Positions 36,137-45,602 of a stretch of DNA of 64,000 nucleotides are shown one piece after another. Both the position numbers and the translations under genes were made by a program. The notes beneath the pieces were generated by a model, which was not told the DNA's origin, ran no database searches, and saw nothing but the letters and a program-made list of their open reading frames with translations. The stretch's first letter is position 1, and each line of letters opens with the position of its first letter. The stretch comes from Cochlodiniinecator piscidefendens (GTDB taxonomy: Bacteria; Pseudomonadota; Alphaproteobacteria; Rhodobacterales; Rhodobacteraceae), in the NCBI RefSeq assembly GCF_011326755.1, contig NZ_JAAOIE010000002.1:558001-622000 (forward strand), written 5' to 3'.

Positions 36137-38536
36137 TTACCCGCGCAAGGTGCCGCCTGTTGCCTTTGTCACCTTCGTGATGATTTTTTCGGCCACAGCT
36201 TCGATTTCTTTTTCTGTCAGGGTCTTGTCTGCTGGCTGCAATCGCACAGAAATCGCCAATGATTTCTTACCGTCGCCCAATGACCCACCGATGAATTCAT
36301 CAAAAACGCGCACGTTTTCGATAAGTGCTTTATCCGCACCTTGGGCTGCATTGATCACCTTGATGGCTTCAACATCCGTATCGACAACGAAAGCAAAATC
36401 GCGCTCTACGGATTGCAGATCACTAGATTTCAAAGCTGCACGTGTCGCGCCTTTGGACTTCGGGAACGGTACATTTGCAATGTGAATCGCAAACGCCACA
36501 ACCGGACCTTTGACATCCATCGCTTCAATTGCTTTTGGATGTAGTTCACCAAACGCGCCCAGCACATTTTTGGGGCCCAAGCACAACTTTGATGAACGTC
36601 CCGGATGCCACCAAGCATTCATCTCGCGGTTATACTGCAATTTCGTCGGGGCACCGATCGAAGCTAAAATCGCCTCTGCGTCTGCTTTAGCATCAAACGC
36701 ATCAACGGGGCGGCGTGCGCCAAAACGATCTTTGGGGCCAGTGTGACCGACCAAAATCCCGGTAATCAGAGTTTCCTGCTCACCCGGTTCACCGCCATGG
36801 AACACTGGTCCGACTTCAAACAACGCCAGATCCATGAAACCACGCGCCTGGTTCCGTGCAGCCGCTTGTAGCAACCCCGGCAACAAAGATGGGCGCATGT
36901 GGCTCATTTCGTTGGAAATAGGGTTTTCCAGCTTTGCTGCGTCGCTACCACCGCCAAAAACAGCCGCGGACGGCTGATCAATAAAGCTGTATGTCACACA
37001 CTCGTTATACCCGAGCGCAGCTGCGGTACGACGCGACATGCCTTCGCGTTTTTGCATCGGAGTCAAAATCGGCTTTGGCACACCGATTTGCGCACGTGCC
37101 ATTGGTTTGCCTTCGAGTTTGGTCAATGAGGCAACGCGCGCCACCTCTTCGATCAAATCGGCCTCACCCTGAACATCAGGCCGCCAACTTGGCACTTGTG
37201 CCATGTCGCCATCCATTGTGAACCCAAGCGCAGTCAATGTCGCACGCTGCGTATCGGGCGCAATCTCCATCCCGACCAAGCGCTGCACACGGTCTGTATC
37301 CAAACGATAAGAGCGCGATACATCTGGCACCTCACCAGCGGTGACCACACGGGATGCCTCACCACCGCAAAGATCGAGGATCATTTGCGTCGCTAATTCA
37401 ATTGCCAACGAGTTAAACGCCGGGTCGATGCCACGTTCATTGCGATACCGTGCATCAGAGTTGATTTTCAGCGCACGACCTGTTTTCGCAATTTGAATAG
37501 TATCCCAGACAGCGGCTTCAAGAAACACATTCTCTGTGCCATCGGTACAGCCAGTGTGCAGCCCGCCCATGATCCCTGCGATGCTTTCGACACCACTGTC
37601 ATCCGAGATCACAACTTGACCAGCAGAGAAGCGATATTCTTTCTCGTCCAATCCAACCAGAGTTTCCTCGTCAGAAGTACGGTGAACACGCAAATCGCCA
37701 GTAACTTTGTCAGCATCGAATACGTGCAGCGGCCGATTTTGGTCATAGGTAAAGAAGTTCGTAATATCGACCAACGCAGAAATCGGACGCAAGCCAATCG
37801 CCTTAAGGCGTTGTTGCAACCATGCTGGGCTTGGGCTGTTTTTCACACCTTTGATCAAGCGCCCCATAAAGACTTCACAGCCATTTTCACGGGTATCTGC
37901 GTCAATCGACACATTGATCGGACTGTCAAAGCTGCCTTCAACCGCCGCACTCGGCGCAGGCTTTAAAACACCAATGCCACGCGCCGCTAAATCACGCGCA
38001 ATGCCCCGCACACCAAGCGCATCTGGGCGGTTTGGTGTAATCGCAATATCGATCATCACATCGACTTTGACAGGGTCGTTTTCTGCCAACCAGTCAACAA
38101 ACCTCTGACCAACCTCACCAGACGGTAATTCGATAATACCATCGTGTTCGTCCGACAGCTCCATCTCACGCTCTGAGGCCATCATGCCGTGGCTTTCGAC
38201 GCCGCGGATTTTACCGATTTGGATCGTCGTATCGATACCCGGAACATACGTGCCTGGTTTGGCCACAACAACGGTGATCCCTGCACGCGCATTAGGTGCG
38301 CCACAAATGATCTGCTTCATGCCCTCATCCGTTTTCACCTGACATACATTCAGGCGATCCGCATCAGGATGCTTTTCTGCTGTTTCCACATAACCAAGCG
38401 TAAAATTCGCCAGCGTATCATATGGATTAACAACCTCTTCGACTTCTAGTCCAAGGTCGGTCAACGCATAAGTAATCTCATCCACTGACGCATCAGTATC
38501 GAGGTGGTCTTTTAGCCAAGAGAGTGTGAATTTCAT
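36137..38536 (-). CDS. pheT: Phenylalanyl-tRNA synthetase beta chain
   Basis: Beta subunit of the heterotetrameric PheRS, 799 residues. [35 protein letters not shown] is the start; the tRNA-binding domain follows (KHPDADRLNVCQVKTDEG, ICGAPNARAGITVVVAKPGT); the B3/B4 editing domain lies near 210-385, and the C-terminal FDX anticodon-binding domain contains SVERDFAFVVD and SLAISVRLQPADKTLTEKEI. Its ATG overlaps the ASCH gene stop (TAATG), so synthesis is coupled to the small gene that separates it from pheS. Confidence 0.98.
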   Translation of the reverse strand: MKFTLSWLKDHLDTDASVDEITYALTDLGLEVEEVVNPYDTLANFTLGYVETAEKHPDADRLNVCQVKTDEGMKQIICGAPNARAGITVVVAKPGTYVPGIDTTIQIGKIRGVESHGMMASEREMELSDEHDGIIELPSGEVGQRFVDWLAENDPVKVDVMIDIAITPNRPDALGVRGIARDLAARGIGVLKPAPSAAVEGSFDSPINVSIDADTRENGCEVFMGRLIKGVKNSPSPAWLQQRLKAIGLRPISALVDITNFFTYDQNRPLHVFDADKVTGDLRVHRTSDEETLVGLDEKEYRFSAGQVVISDDSGVESIAGIMGGLHTGCTDGTENVFLEAAVWDTIQIAKTGRALKINSDARYRNERGIDPAFNSLAIELATQMILDLCGGEASRVVTAGEVPDVSRSYRLDTDRVQRLVGMEIAPDTQRATLTALGFTMDGDMAQVPSWRPDVQGEADLIEEVARVASLTKLEGKPMARAQIGVPKPILTPMQKREGMSRRTAAALGYNECVTYSFIDQPSAAVFGGGSDAAKLENPISNEMSHMRPSLLPGLLQAAARNQARGFMDLALFEVGPVFHGGEPGEQETLITGILVGHTGPKDRFGARRPVDAFDAKADAEAILASIGAPTKLQYNREMNAWWHPGRSSKLCLGPKNVLGAFGELHPKAIEAMDVKGPVVAFAIHIANVPFPKSKGATRAALKSSDLQSVERDFAFVVDTDVEAIKVINAAQGADKALIENVRVFDEFIGGSLGDGKKSLAISVRLQPADKTLTEKEIEAVAEKIITKVTKATGGTLRG

Positions 38537-38982
38537 TACTTTTTCCCCTCAGGGCCAATTTCGCGGCCCGCCAAATTCTCAATGAGTTCGAAATGTTCGA
38601 ACACCAATATCATTTCAGGATCAAACCCGCCGTTGCGTTCAAAATACGCTTTGTGCGTCTGTTGCCATCCCGCAAGACTGTCGTTTTCACCATCGGCCAA
38701 CGCCATATCTTCGGTAACATCACAAAAGCGAATTTGCTTAACACCCGTCGTTTTCAACACGAGTGCTGGCACATCATCCCATGTGGTCGCGATGTCGCAA
38801 CGCCCAACCTGCGGCAGCGCCGCTTCGTCATCCCCAAAAACAGAAAGCGCATCACAATTCGCGGTTTTCTTACCTTCGCGCACCAAACTGATCAGACGAT
38901 TACAACGTTTTTCACTATCGCCAAACTTGAACGTACCAGCACCGGGATATGTGTCATTTAGATCTTCGATTTCGTCGTTCAC
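38536..38982 (-). CDS. ASCH-domain protein encoded between pheS and pheT
   Basis: A 148-residue protein with an ASCH fold, related to PUA-like RNA-binding domains. Seen are [30 protein letters not shown] near the start, [23 protein letters not shown] and [41 protein letters not shown], all typical. The best start is GTG at 38982, which overlaps the pheS stop as GTGA; the ATG-led longer form would lie inside pheS. It also overlaps pheT by one base. Position suggests an RNA-linked or translational role, but function is unknown. Confidence 0.87.
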   Translation of the reverse strand: MNDEIEDLNDTYPGAGTFKFGDSEKRCNRLISLVREGKKTANCDALSVFGDDEAALPQVGRCDIATTWDDVPALVLKTTGVKQIRFCDVTEDMALADGENDSLAGWQQTHKAYFERNGGFDPEMILVFEHFELIENLAGREIGPEGKK

Positions 38983-40052
38983 CGACTTAACCCCCGCGCC
39001 AAATTTGGCTGATCGAGGCTCGCAAATCCATAATGGCGCAACCACCGTAGGTCACTGTCAAAGAACGCACGTAAATCTGGAATGCCGTATTTCAGCATCG
39101 CCAAGCGATCAATCCCAATCCCAAATGCGAAACCTTGCCATTTTTCAGGATCAACACCACCAGCCTGAAGCACCTTTGGATGCATCATACCGGAACCAAG
39201 GACTTCCATCCAACCGTCGCCTTCACCGATGCGCAACTGCCCATCAACCCAAGAACACTGGATATCGACTTCTGCAGATGGCTCCGTGAACGGAAAATGT
39301 GACGCGCGAAAACGGGTCTTAATCCCATCAATTTCAAAAAAGGCCGCAAAGAACTCTTCCAGCACCCACTTAAGGTTGGCCATAGAGATATCTTCGCCAA
39401 TCGCCATGCCTTCAATCTGGTGAAACATCGGCGTATGAGTTTGATCATAGTCAGAACGGTAAACGCGTCCCGGCGCAATCACACGGATCGGCGCTCCGGT
39501 TTTTTCCATTGCACGGATTTGAACCGGGCTGGTGTGGGTGCGCAATACGTGAGGCGCACGATCATCTTCTGCATCGCGGTGCATATAAAACGTGTCAAAT
39601 TCCTGCCGCGCAGGGTGATGCGGCGGAATATTAAGTGAATCAAAGTTGTACCAATCATTTTCGATCTGCGGCCCTTCAGCTACTGCAAATCCCATGTCAG
39701 CAAAAATCGCGATGATTTCCTCGGTCACTTGACTGATTGGATGAATCGTACCTTGGCGCGCTTCCCGTCCGGGCAAACTCACGTCCAACCATTCGGTGCG
39801 CAAACGTTCGTCCAAAGCTGCATCTGCGAGTGCCGCTTTCTTTGCCGCGAGCGCAGAGTTGATCTCATCCTTGAGCGCGTTCAGTTTCGGCCCGGCAACT
39901 TGGCGCTCATCCGGGGTCATTTTCCCCAATTCACGCATCTTTAGGCTCACTTCGCCCTTTTTGCCAACTGCCTGCACCCGCAAGTCTTCTAGCCCAGCTT
40001 CTTCAGAAACCGCAGCAATCGCATCTAGATATTTCTGCCGCAAAGCGTCCAT
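38979..40052 (-). CDS. pheS: Phenylalanyl-tRNA synthetase alpha chain
   Basis: Catalytic alpha subunit of PheRS, 357 residues. An N-terminal coiled coil (about 1-90) precedes the class II core: motif 2 as [39 protein letters not shown] and motif 3 as [22 protein letters not shown]. Phenylalanine-pocket residues lie in [19 protein letters not shown]. It is first in the pheS-ASCH-pheT operon. The region upstream to rplT holds two hairpins. Confidence 0.98.
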   Translation of the reverse strand: MDALRQKYLDAIAAVSEEAGLEDLRVQAVGKKGEVSLKMRELGKMTPDERQVAGPKLNALKDEINSALAAKKAALADAALDERLRTEWLDVSLPGREARQGTIHPISQVTEEIIAIFADMGFAVAEGPQIENDWYNFDSLNIPPHHPARQEFDTFYMHRDAEDDRAPHVLRTHTSPVQIRAMEKTGAPIRVIAPGRVYRSDYDQTHTPMFHQIEGMAIGEDISMANLKWVLEEFFAAFFEIDGIKTRFRASHFPFTEPSAEVDIQCSWVDGQLRIGEGDGWMEVLGSGMMHPKVLQAGGVDPEKWQGFAFGIGIDRLAMLKYGIPDLRAFFDSDLRWLRHYGFASLDQPNLARGLSR

Positions 40053-40149
40053 GATCGACCCCTTTAATTCGTCCCGCCCCTGCTATCACAGCCCCACATA
40101 ATTTCAAGGGCACCAACAGCTTGGATCATCTGATCCGAGCGTATTCAGC

Positions 40150-40166
40150 GAACGCCACAGGCGTTC
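40150..40166. other. Short hairpin upstream of pheS
   Basis: GAACGCC / GGCGTTC, a perfect 7-base stem with an ACA loop, lies in the 195-base gap between rplT and pheS. It is not followed by a T tract. It could be part of a pheS leader, but no leader peptide rich in Phe was found. Confidence 0.4.
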
Positions 40167-40193
40167 ACAATTTAACAACCATCAAACAAGAAA

Positions 40194-40223
40194 AAACCGC
40201 GAGACCCATAAGGCTCGCGGTTT
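40194..40223 (-). terminator. Terminator after rplT
   Basis: The perfect stem AAACCGCGAG / CTCGCGGTTT with a 10-base loop is followed on the minus strand by TTTTTTCTTG. It ends the rpmI-rplT unit 24 bases after the rplT stop. Confidence 0.88.
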
Positions 40224-40247
40224 AATGTAATCCTAAAGCGGATGGGC

Positions 40248-40610
40248 TTACGCGAGCGCGGCTTGCGCCTTTTCAACGATCGCACCAAATGCTTCTGGCT
40301 CATGCACAGCAAGGTCAGCCAAAACTTTACGGTCCACTTCGATACCAGCAAGTGCCAGACCGTTGATGAAACGTGAGTAAGTCAAAGCTTCGTCGTGTGA
40401 ACGCACAGCAGCGTTGATCCGCTGGATCCACAAAGCGCGGAAATTGCGCTTGCGGTTTTTACGGTCGCGTGTTGCGTATTGATTTGCTTTGTCTACAGCC
40501 TGTGTCGCAGTGCGGAAAGCTGTTGAACGACGACCATAATAACCTTTAGCGGCTTTGATGATCTTTTTGTGACGGGCGTGGGTTACGGTACCACCTTTAA
40601 CGCGTGACAT
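40248..40610 (-). CDS. rplT: 50S ribosomal protein L20
   Basis: Early assembly protein of the large subunit, 120 residues. [51 protein letters not shown] is canonical, as is [42 protein letters not shown]. It follows rpmI by 12 bases. In many bacteria L20 represses its own operon by binding the mRNA leader; no such structure was established here. Confidence 0.98.
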   Translation of the reverse strand: MSRVKGGTVTHARHKKIIKAAKGYYGRRSTAFRTATQAVDKANQYATRDRKNRKRNFRALWIQRINAAVRSHDEALTYSRFINGLALAGIEVDRKVLADLAVHEPEAFGAIVEKAQAALA

Positions 40611-40622
40611 ATCAGCTTCTCC

Positions 40623-40823
40623 TTAACGAGCGTACGGCATCATCGACTTGATGATTTTCTCATCAGGCGCCGACAGCGTGGTTGTGCCGCGTGCATTACG
40701 CAGGAATTTGTTTGTGCGTTTGATCATGCCGTGGCGCTTGCCTGCTTGCGCAGATACAACGCGACCAGAGGCCGTCACTTTGAACCGCTTTTTGCAGCTC
40801 GATTTGGTCTTCATCTTGGGCAT
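40623..40823 (-). CDS. rpmI: 50S ribosomal protein L35
   Basis: Basic 66-residue ribosomal protein. [46 protein letters not shown] is canonical. The start at 40823 follows GAGGAGAC; the longer frame upstream is not supported. infC, often next to these genes, is not present. The leader contains an AGTCGT / ACGACT hairpin at 40892-40908. Confidence 0.97.
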   Translation of the reverse strand: MPKMKTKSSCKKRFKVTASGRVVSAQAGKRHGMIKRTNKFLRNARGTTTLSAPDEKIIKSMMPYAR

Positions 40824-40891
40824 TTCCGTCTCCTCAGAAGCGGTGGACGCGCGACTCGGCATGCCACTATGGGCCGGTCGCACAAGGAAGC

Positions 40892-40908
40892 AGTCGTATA
40901 GGACGACT
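40892..40908 (-). other. Hairpin in the rpmI-rplT leader
   Basis: AGTCGT / ACGACT with an ATAGG loop lies 69 bases before rpmI. It may be a stem in the operon's 5' leader or symmetry around a promoter; no T tract follows. Confidence 0.35.
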
Positions 40909-40935
40909 CTGAATTAGGGGCAAGTGTAAAATGAT

Positions 40936-41160
40936 CTACCCGATATATCGCCCGATAACCCTGATAAACACATCCGGGATCTGTTCGAATGAATATCCAC
41001 CCGGATGGGTGCTTGTCGCGTAGGCAATCAACGCCCCCGCCATTACAATAAGCACCATCGCCATCCGAGGCGGCCTACTCTCAGAAAATGCGCTGATGAT
41101 TGAGGGAACCGAAAATCCACCAATCACAACACCAAGAACAAATAATAAATCGGTATCCAT
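40936..41160 (-). CDS. Small conserved membrane protein of unknown function
   Basis: A 74-residue protein with two membrane helices (about 6-24 and 34-52: LLFVLGVVIGGFSVPSIISAF, MAMVLIVMAGALIAYA), separated by a short basic loop (SESRPPRM), then an amphipathic tail with HPGGYSFEQIPDVFIRVIGRYIG. AAGG lies before the ATG. It is placed between pyruvate kinase and rpmI on the same strand, 29 bases after the kinase. No function is known to me. Confidence 0.75.
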   Translation of the reverse strand: MDTDLLFVLGVVIGGFSVPSIISAFSESRPPRMAMVLIVMAGALIAYATSTHPGGYSFEQIPDVFIRVIGRYIG

Positions 41161-41189
41161 AACGAAGCCTTACGTAGCGTGACTTCAGC

Positions 41190-42635
41190 CTACTCGGGAT
41201 CAGAACTATAAATCAACCGCTCCACACATGGCGCAACACGCAAAATATTGGTTGTACCCGGTTTATTAAATGGCACACCTGCTGTTACCACGATTTGGTC
41301 ATCCTCACTTGCAACCTCGGTATTCAACGCGGCGCGCACCGCCCCCACAACCGCCCCTTTGAAGCGTTCCACCTCTTCCGTGAGAACACAAACAGCCCCC
41401 CAAGACAGGCAAAGGCGACGCGCCGTTCGCGTCAAAGGCGTCAACGCGAGAATTCGAACGCGCGGTCTTTCTCGTGCCACCAACAGCGCGGTTGTGCCTG
41501 ATTGCGTGAAGCAACAGATGGCCTTGATGTCGGTTGTTTCAGCGATTTCACGGGCTGCGGCGACGATCCCATCTGCAACGGTCATGCGGTCCGCTTTACG
41601 GCTTGCCTCAATGACCTGACGATAGGTCTGGTCGTTTTCGACTTCCATCGCCACATTATTCATCGTTGTGACGGCTTCGATTGGATAGTTGCCCGCTGCC
41701 GATTCAGCCGACAACATAATGGCATCCGTCCCCTCGTAAATTGCGGTCGCCACATCAGACACCTCTGCGCGTGTAGGCACCGGGCTTTCGATCATGCTTT
41801 CCAACATTTGCGTTGCAACAATCACAGGTTTGGCCGCACGACGACATCCACGGATCAGGCGTTTTTGGATTGGCGGAACATTTTGCACCGGAAGTTCAAC
41901 TCCAAGATCACCACGCGCCACCATGATCCCATCAGAAACTGCAAGAATTTCATCAAACGCTGAAACCGCCGCCGGTTTCTCAATTTTCGACAGAACCGCA
42001 GCCCGGCCTTTTGCTAAAACACGTGCCTCTTCCACATCCGCCGCGCGTTGAACAAATGAGAGCGCAAGCCAATCAACACCCAACTCACACACAAACTCTA
42101 AATCCTTGCGATCCTTTTCAGACAAAGCCGCTAATGGAAGCACCACATCCGGCACATTCACACCCTTACGGTTAGAGATCACGCCGGGGACTTCGACCTC
42201 ACAATCAGCAAAATCAACACCACATGTTTTCACACGTACTTTAATTTTACCATCGTTGATCAACAAACTCGATCCGGGCTCAAGCGCCTCAAATATTTCT
42301 TTATGGGGCAGCTGAACACGATTGATGTCACCAGGAGCATCATCCAGATCAAAGCGGAAAGACTGACCCGCCACCAATTCCTCAGCTTCATTTGCGAAAA
42401 CCCCACACCGAAGCTTCGGACCTTGCAAATCCGCCAGAATCGCAATCGGACGCTCAAGGTCTTTTTCAACCTGACGAATGATTTCATGACGGACACGAAT
42501 CTCATCATGGTCACCGTGGCTCATGTTCAAACGAAAAACGTCAGCCCCTGCCTCAAACAGCCCTCGGATCATTTCGTAGTCATTGGACGCCGGGCCCAAT
42601 GTCGCGACGATTTTAACATTCCGTTGGCGTATCAT
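41190..42635 (-). CDS. pyk: Pyruvate kinase
   Basis: Makes ATP and pyruvate from phosphoenolpyruvate, 481 residues. NVKIVATLGPASNDYEMIRGLFEAGADVFRLNMSHGDH is the N-terminal barrel, LADLQGPKLRCG the next active-site strand, SKIEKPAAVSAFDEILAVSDGIMVARGDLGVELP the catalytic region with the active-site Lys, and ATQMLESMI follows. A C-terminal allosteric domain runs from about 350. The start at MIRQRN (42635) was preferred because AAGGA then has proper spacing; an ATG three codons earlier has the AAGGA touching it. Confidence 0.97.
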   Translation of the reverse strand: MIRQRNVKIVATLGPASNDYEMIRGLFEAGADVFRLNMSHGDHDEIRVRHEIIRQVEKDLERPIAILADLQGPKLRCGVFANEAEELVAGQSFRFDLDDAPGDINRVQLPHKEIFEALEPGSSLLINDGKIKVRVKTCGVDFADCEVEVPGVISNRKGVNVPDVVLPLAALSEKDRKDLEFVCELGVDWLALSFVQRAADVEEARVLAKGRAAVLSKIEKPAAVSAFDEILAVSDGIMVARGDLGVELPVQNVPPIQKRLIRGCRRAAKPVIVATQMLESMIESPVPTRAEVSDVATAIYEGTDAIMLSAESAAGNYPIEAVTTMNNVAMEVENDQTYRQVIEASRKADRMTVADGIVAAAREIAETTDIKAICCFTQSGTTALLVARERPRVRILALTPLTRTARRLCLSWGAVCVLTEEVERFKGAVVGAVRAALNTEVASEDDQIVVTAGVPFNKPGTTNILRVAPCVERLIYSSDPE

Positions 42636-42769
42636 GGGCGGCATTCCTTAAGTGTTAGCGTTAACATATTCATTTCGCGCCCCTGTATGGCGGATTTGTA
42701 TCGAACAGACAACTGGCGTCCAGCTGGTTTCTTGCGTATGGGTGTATCGCAGACAATGGTGACTTCAAG

Positions 42770-43534
42770 ATGACATTCCAATTCCCACAAAGCGACCAAC
42801 CATTTCATATTTTTGGTGAAGAACGTCCCTCTTCATGGGTCGTAACCTGCGACCACGCAACCAACCGCGTCCCTCCTGAGGTGAATAATGGTGACCTTGG
42901 CCTGCCTGCCGAGGATATGGCCCGTCATATAGCCTATGACGTAGGCGCTGCGGGACTAAGCCTTGCCTTGGCAAAACGCCTAAATGCCCCTTGTGCGCTC
43001 TCAAATTTTTCAAGGTTGGTCATTGACCCTAATCGCGGAGAAGATGACCCGACTCTCCTTATGAAACTTTATGATGGCACAATTATCCCTGCCAACCGTT
43101 TTGCCGACGCAGAAGAAATCGAACGTCGGTTAAATGCCTACCACCGCCCTTATCACACAGCGCTTGAAAACTTGCTGACCGCTCGTGAAAATCCTGTGGT
43201 TCTATCCATTCATAGCTTCACGCCGCAGTTAAAGGGCCGTAGCCCTCGGCCTTGGCATATTGGCCTACTGTTTGCGGACGATGATCGCTTAGCCCGCCCG
43301 CTGTTGCAACGCCTCTCAGCCGAAACCGATCTTTGCGTTGGCGAAAATGAGCCATACGGCGGGCATCTGGAAGGGGATTCCATTGCGCGTCATGCCTTGG
43401 ACAATGGGCACTTGAATATTTTGATTGAGCTGCGCAATGACCTCATCGAAACAGAACCCCAACAAATCGCATGGGCCGACCGGCTTGCTCCTATATTGCA
43501 GGCTGCTCTGTCCGATACGTTGTCATTCAAATAA
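42770..43534 (+). CDS. N-formylglutamate amidohydrolase
   Basis: Hydrolase of the N-formylglutamate family, 254 residues, acting at the end of one histidine degradation route. WVVTCDHATNRVPPEV opens the domain, SRLVIDPNRGEDDPTLLMKLYDG holds the catalytic region, and VVLSIHSFTPQLKGRSPRPWHIGLLF the histidine-containing core. The C-terminal HARQ-like HALDNGHLNILIELRNDLI is conserved. No hut genes are near, so formylated substrates from other routes are possible. It is followed at 11 bases by a CHMI gene in the same direction. Confidence 0.9.
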   Translation: MTFQFPQSDQPFHIFGEERPSSWVVTCDHATNRVPPEVNNGDLGLPAEDMARHIAYDVGAAGLSLALAKRLNAPCALSNFSRLVIDPNRGEDDPTLLMKLYDGTIIPANRFADAEEIERRLNAYHRPYHTALENLLTARENPVVLSIHSFTPQLKGRSPRPWHIGLLFADDDRLARPLLQRLSAETDLCVGENEPYGGHLEGDSIARHALDNGHLNILIELRNDLIETEPQQIAWADRLAPILQAALSDTLSFK

Positions 43535-43545
43535 TCAGGAAAGCC

Positions 43546-43890
43546 ATGCCTCACATCGTTCTCGAGTACTCTGCAGAAATTCAAAGTAGTCACGACATAG
43601 ACACTCTATGTGAAGTTGTATTTCACTGGGCTGAAACTTCGGGTGTGTTTCCTGATGCAAGCGCAATTAAAGTACGCGCTATACCATATACCCACGCCAA
43701 GATTGGCACAGATAATCAGGCGTTCCTGCACGCAAATATTTCTCTTCTGGATGGTCGATCTTTAGAGACTAAATCTGAACTCACCACAACCTTACTCGCC
43801 CGATTGGCTGAAACGCTTACAGATGTGGGTAGCCTTTCTGTCGACATCCATGACATCGTTCGCGCGACTTATGCGAAACGCACCCTCTAG
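43546..43890 (+). CDS. 5-carboxymethyl-2-hydroxymuconate isomerase family protein
   Basis: Small tautomerase-type protein of 114 residues. MPHIVLEYSAEI places Pro 2 directly after the initiator, the catalytic proline of the tautomerase superfamily, and VRAIPYTHAKIG plus FLHANISLLDGRSLETKSELTTTLL matches the CHMI family of homoprotocatechuate degradation. The other genes of that pathway are absent here, so the true substrate is uncertain. The start follows CAGGAAAG; the longer frame overlaps the upstream gene. Confidence 0.87.
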   Translation: MPHIVLEYSAEIQSSHDIDTLCEVVFHWAETSGVFPDASAIKVRAIPYTHAKIGTDNQAFLHANISLLDGRSLETKSELTTTLLARLAETLTDVGSLSVDIHDIVRATYAKRTL

Positions 43891-43902
43891 AAAGGCAGAT
43901 AA

Positions 43903-44214
43903 ATGGACAAGCAGACTCAAATCGAAATCGAAGCCGCAGCATTCCGTACGCTTCGTGAACACTTGATGGAAAAACGCACCGACGTACAAAACATCGACAT
44001 GATGAATTTAACGGGGTTTTGCCGCAACTGCCTAAGCCGTTGGTATCAAGAGGCCGCAAACGAGCGTGGCATCGAAATGGATAAAAACGAAGCTCGCGAA
44101 ATTTACTACGGCATGACAATGACGGAGTGGAAAAAAAATTACCAAACAGACGCGAGTCCGGAAAAACAAGAAGCGTTTAAAAAGGCTTTTGAGGAAAACG
44201 TGGGTAAAATCTAA
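43903..44214 (+). CDS. DUF1244 family protein
   Basis: A 103-residue protein matching DUF1244, a small soluble family of Proteobacteria with a helical fold. The signature LREHLMEKRTDVQNIDMMNLTGFCRNCLSRWYQEAANERG, with a C-x2-C pair that may bind metal, and EAREIYYGMTMTEWKKNYQ are seen. Function is unknown. It lies 12 bases after the CHMI gene, at the end of a three-gene unit. Confidence 0.9.
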   Translation: MDKQTQIEIEAAAFRTLREHLMEKRTDVQNIDMMNLTGFCRNCLSRWYQEAANERGIEMDKNEAREIYYGMTMTEWKKNYQTDASPEKQEAFKKAFEENVGKI

Positions 44215-44221
44215 TCTCTCT

Positions 44222-44246
44222 GCTGGTCGGCGTTGTTCCGGCCAGC
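44222..44246 (+). terminator. Hairpin between DUF1244 and the CoA-transferase gene
   Basis: GCTGGTCGG / CCGGCCAGC, a 9-base stem with one G-U and a CGTTGTT loop, lies in the 40-base gap between convergent genes. There is no T tract, so termination is only likely from position. Confidence 0.5.
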
Positions 44247-44254
44247 GCAAGCCC

Positions 44255-45445
44255 TTACGTCGCAACGACACCCTCTTTCAGCAACTTTTCTTGAGTTACG
44301 CGGTCGATACCAAGTTCCTCCAGTATTTCCAGACTGTGCTGCCCAAATCTCGGCGGTAATGCCTCGACACTTGGCCCGCCTCGATCGAATGTAAATCCAG
44401 CAACTGTGTAGCGGTGGCTGGCACCTTCCACACGCTGCAATACCGAACGATCAGAAAGCTGGGGGTGATTTAACGCCTCATTCATCGTTCGAACACGGGC
44501 AGCGGGAACGTGGTGTTTATTTAACAATACCTCCCACGCATCAGCAGTTTTTTCTTTTAACACCCCCTCTAGAAACGCCACATCGACATCGTAACGCTGG
44601 GAAATAACCGCGCGATCAGTTAAGCGTATCTCCTCCGCTGCATCAGAATTCCCAAGCGCCAACATTAAATTTGCATATTGCGCATTTGTATAGGCACCAA
44701 TCATCAGCATCCCATCTGCCGTTTCATATGCACCGTATCCCGCAAGCGATGGATCCCGATTTCCATGCGGTTTTACCGACCTTCCCGTCGCCTCTGCCGT
44801 CATTGCATTGGCATTCATCAGCATCAAGGCACTGTCAGCCATCGACACGTCAATGTAACGCCCATCCCCGGTACGTTCGCGCCCGAATAAAGCAGCCAAT
44901 ACCGCCATCGCCGCCTGCGCCCCAGTTCCGTAATCAACAACAGGCGGTCCAATACGAAGTGGCGGCGCGCCGATTTCTCCATTCGATGCCATAGCACCTA
45001 CAAAGGCCTGCACCACAATATCATAGGCTGGGTCACTTGCCTTATCCCCACTGCGCCCAAATCCACTGATAGAACAATAGATCAGCTTTGGATTTACAGT
45101 GCTCAGTGTGTCATAATCCAACCCCAACGATATAAGACAATCGGTTGTGTAATTTTGCACCACAACATCGGCGGTCTGAACCAGTTTATGAAAAATGGTT
45201 CTGCCAGCTTCAGATTTAAGATCAACGGCCATGGCACGTTTACCAGCAGATTGCCCCTGAAAAGACAGCCCCATCTGTTGACGATTCAATTCCGTGTCAG
45301 CCCCCTCAATCCGCGACATATCGGGCTGATCCGCTGGTTCAATCTTGATAACATCCGCACCGAGAACCCCCAATTGGTACGTACAAAATGGGCCTGCAAA
45401 CACATGGGTCAGATCAAGCACCCGGATTCCATCCAAAGGCTTCAT
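44255..45445 (-). CDS. CaiB/BaiF (family III) CoA-transferase
   Basis: Transfers CoA between carboxylic acids through an aspartyl intermediate, 396 residues. MKPLDGIRVLDLTHVFAGPFCTYQLGVLGADVIKIEPADQPD is typical; the catalytic Asp lies in the RYIDVSMADSAL region near 200. AGAGGAAG sets the start. Substrates cannot be named from sequence. It lies 157 bases beyond the D-amino-acid transaminase with a terminator between, so it is likely a separate unit. Confidence 0.9.
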   Translation of the reverse strand: MKPLDGIRVLDLTHVFAGPFCTYQLGVLGADVIKIEPADQPDMSRIEGADTELNRQQMGLSFQGQSAGKRAMAVDLKSEAGRTIFHKLVQTADVVVQNYTTDCLISLGLDYDTLSTVNPKLIYCSISGFGRSGDKASDPAYDIVVQAFVGAMASNGEIGAPPLRIGPPVVDYGTGAQAAMAVLAALFGRERTGDGRYIDVSMADSALMLMNANAMTAEATGRSVKPHGNRDPSLAGYGAYETADGMLMIGAYTNAQYANLMLALGNSDAAEEIRLTDRAVISQRYDVDVAFLEGVLKEKTADAWEVLLNKHHVPAARVRTMNEALNHPQLSDRSVLQRVEGASHRYTVAGFTFDRGGPSVEALPPRFGQHSLEILEELGIDRVTQEKLLKEGVVAT

Positions 45446-45534
45446 ATCGCTTCCTCTCTTTTTCACAGCTTATGGAGCAAAGAGGATGAAAACCGGTCAA
45501 ATCCGTCAGGAATGTCGCGATTGCACAAAGAAAA

Positions 45535-45554
45535 GGCCACCCTATTGGGTGGCC
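45535..45554 (-). terminator. Terminator after the D-amino-acid transaminase gene
   Basis: The perfect 8-base stem GGCCACCC / GGGTGGCC with a four-base loop is followed on the minus strand by TTTTCTTTG. It ends the dgcN-dgcA-dat unit. Confidence 0.8.
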
Positions 45555-45602
45555 AGCGCCCCTCGAACGTCAGGGCGGGTGGGTGGGACGTGAAAGGGGC
45601 GC

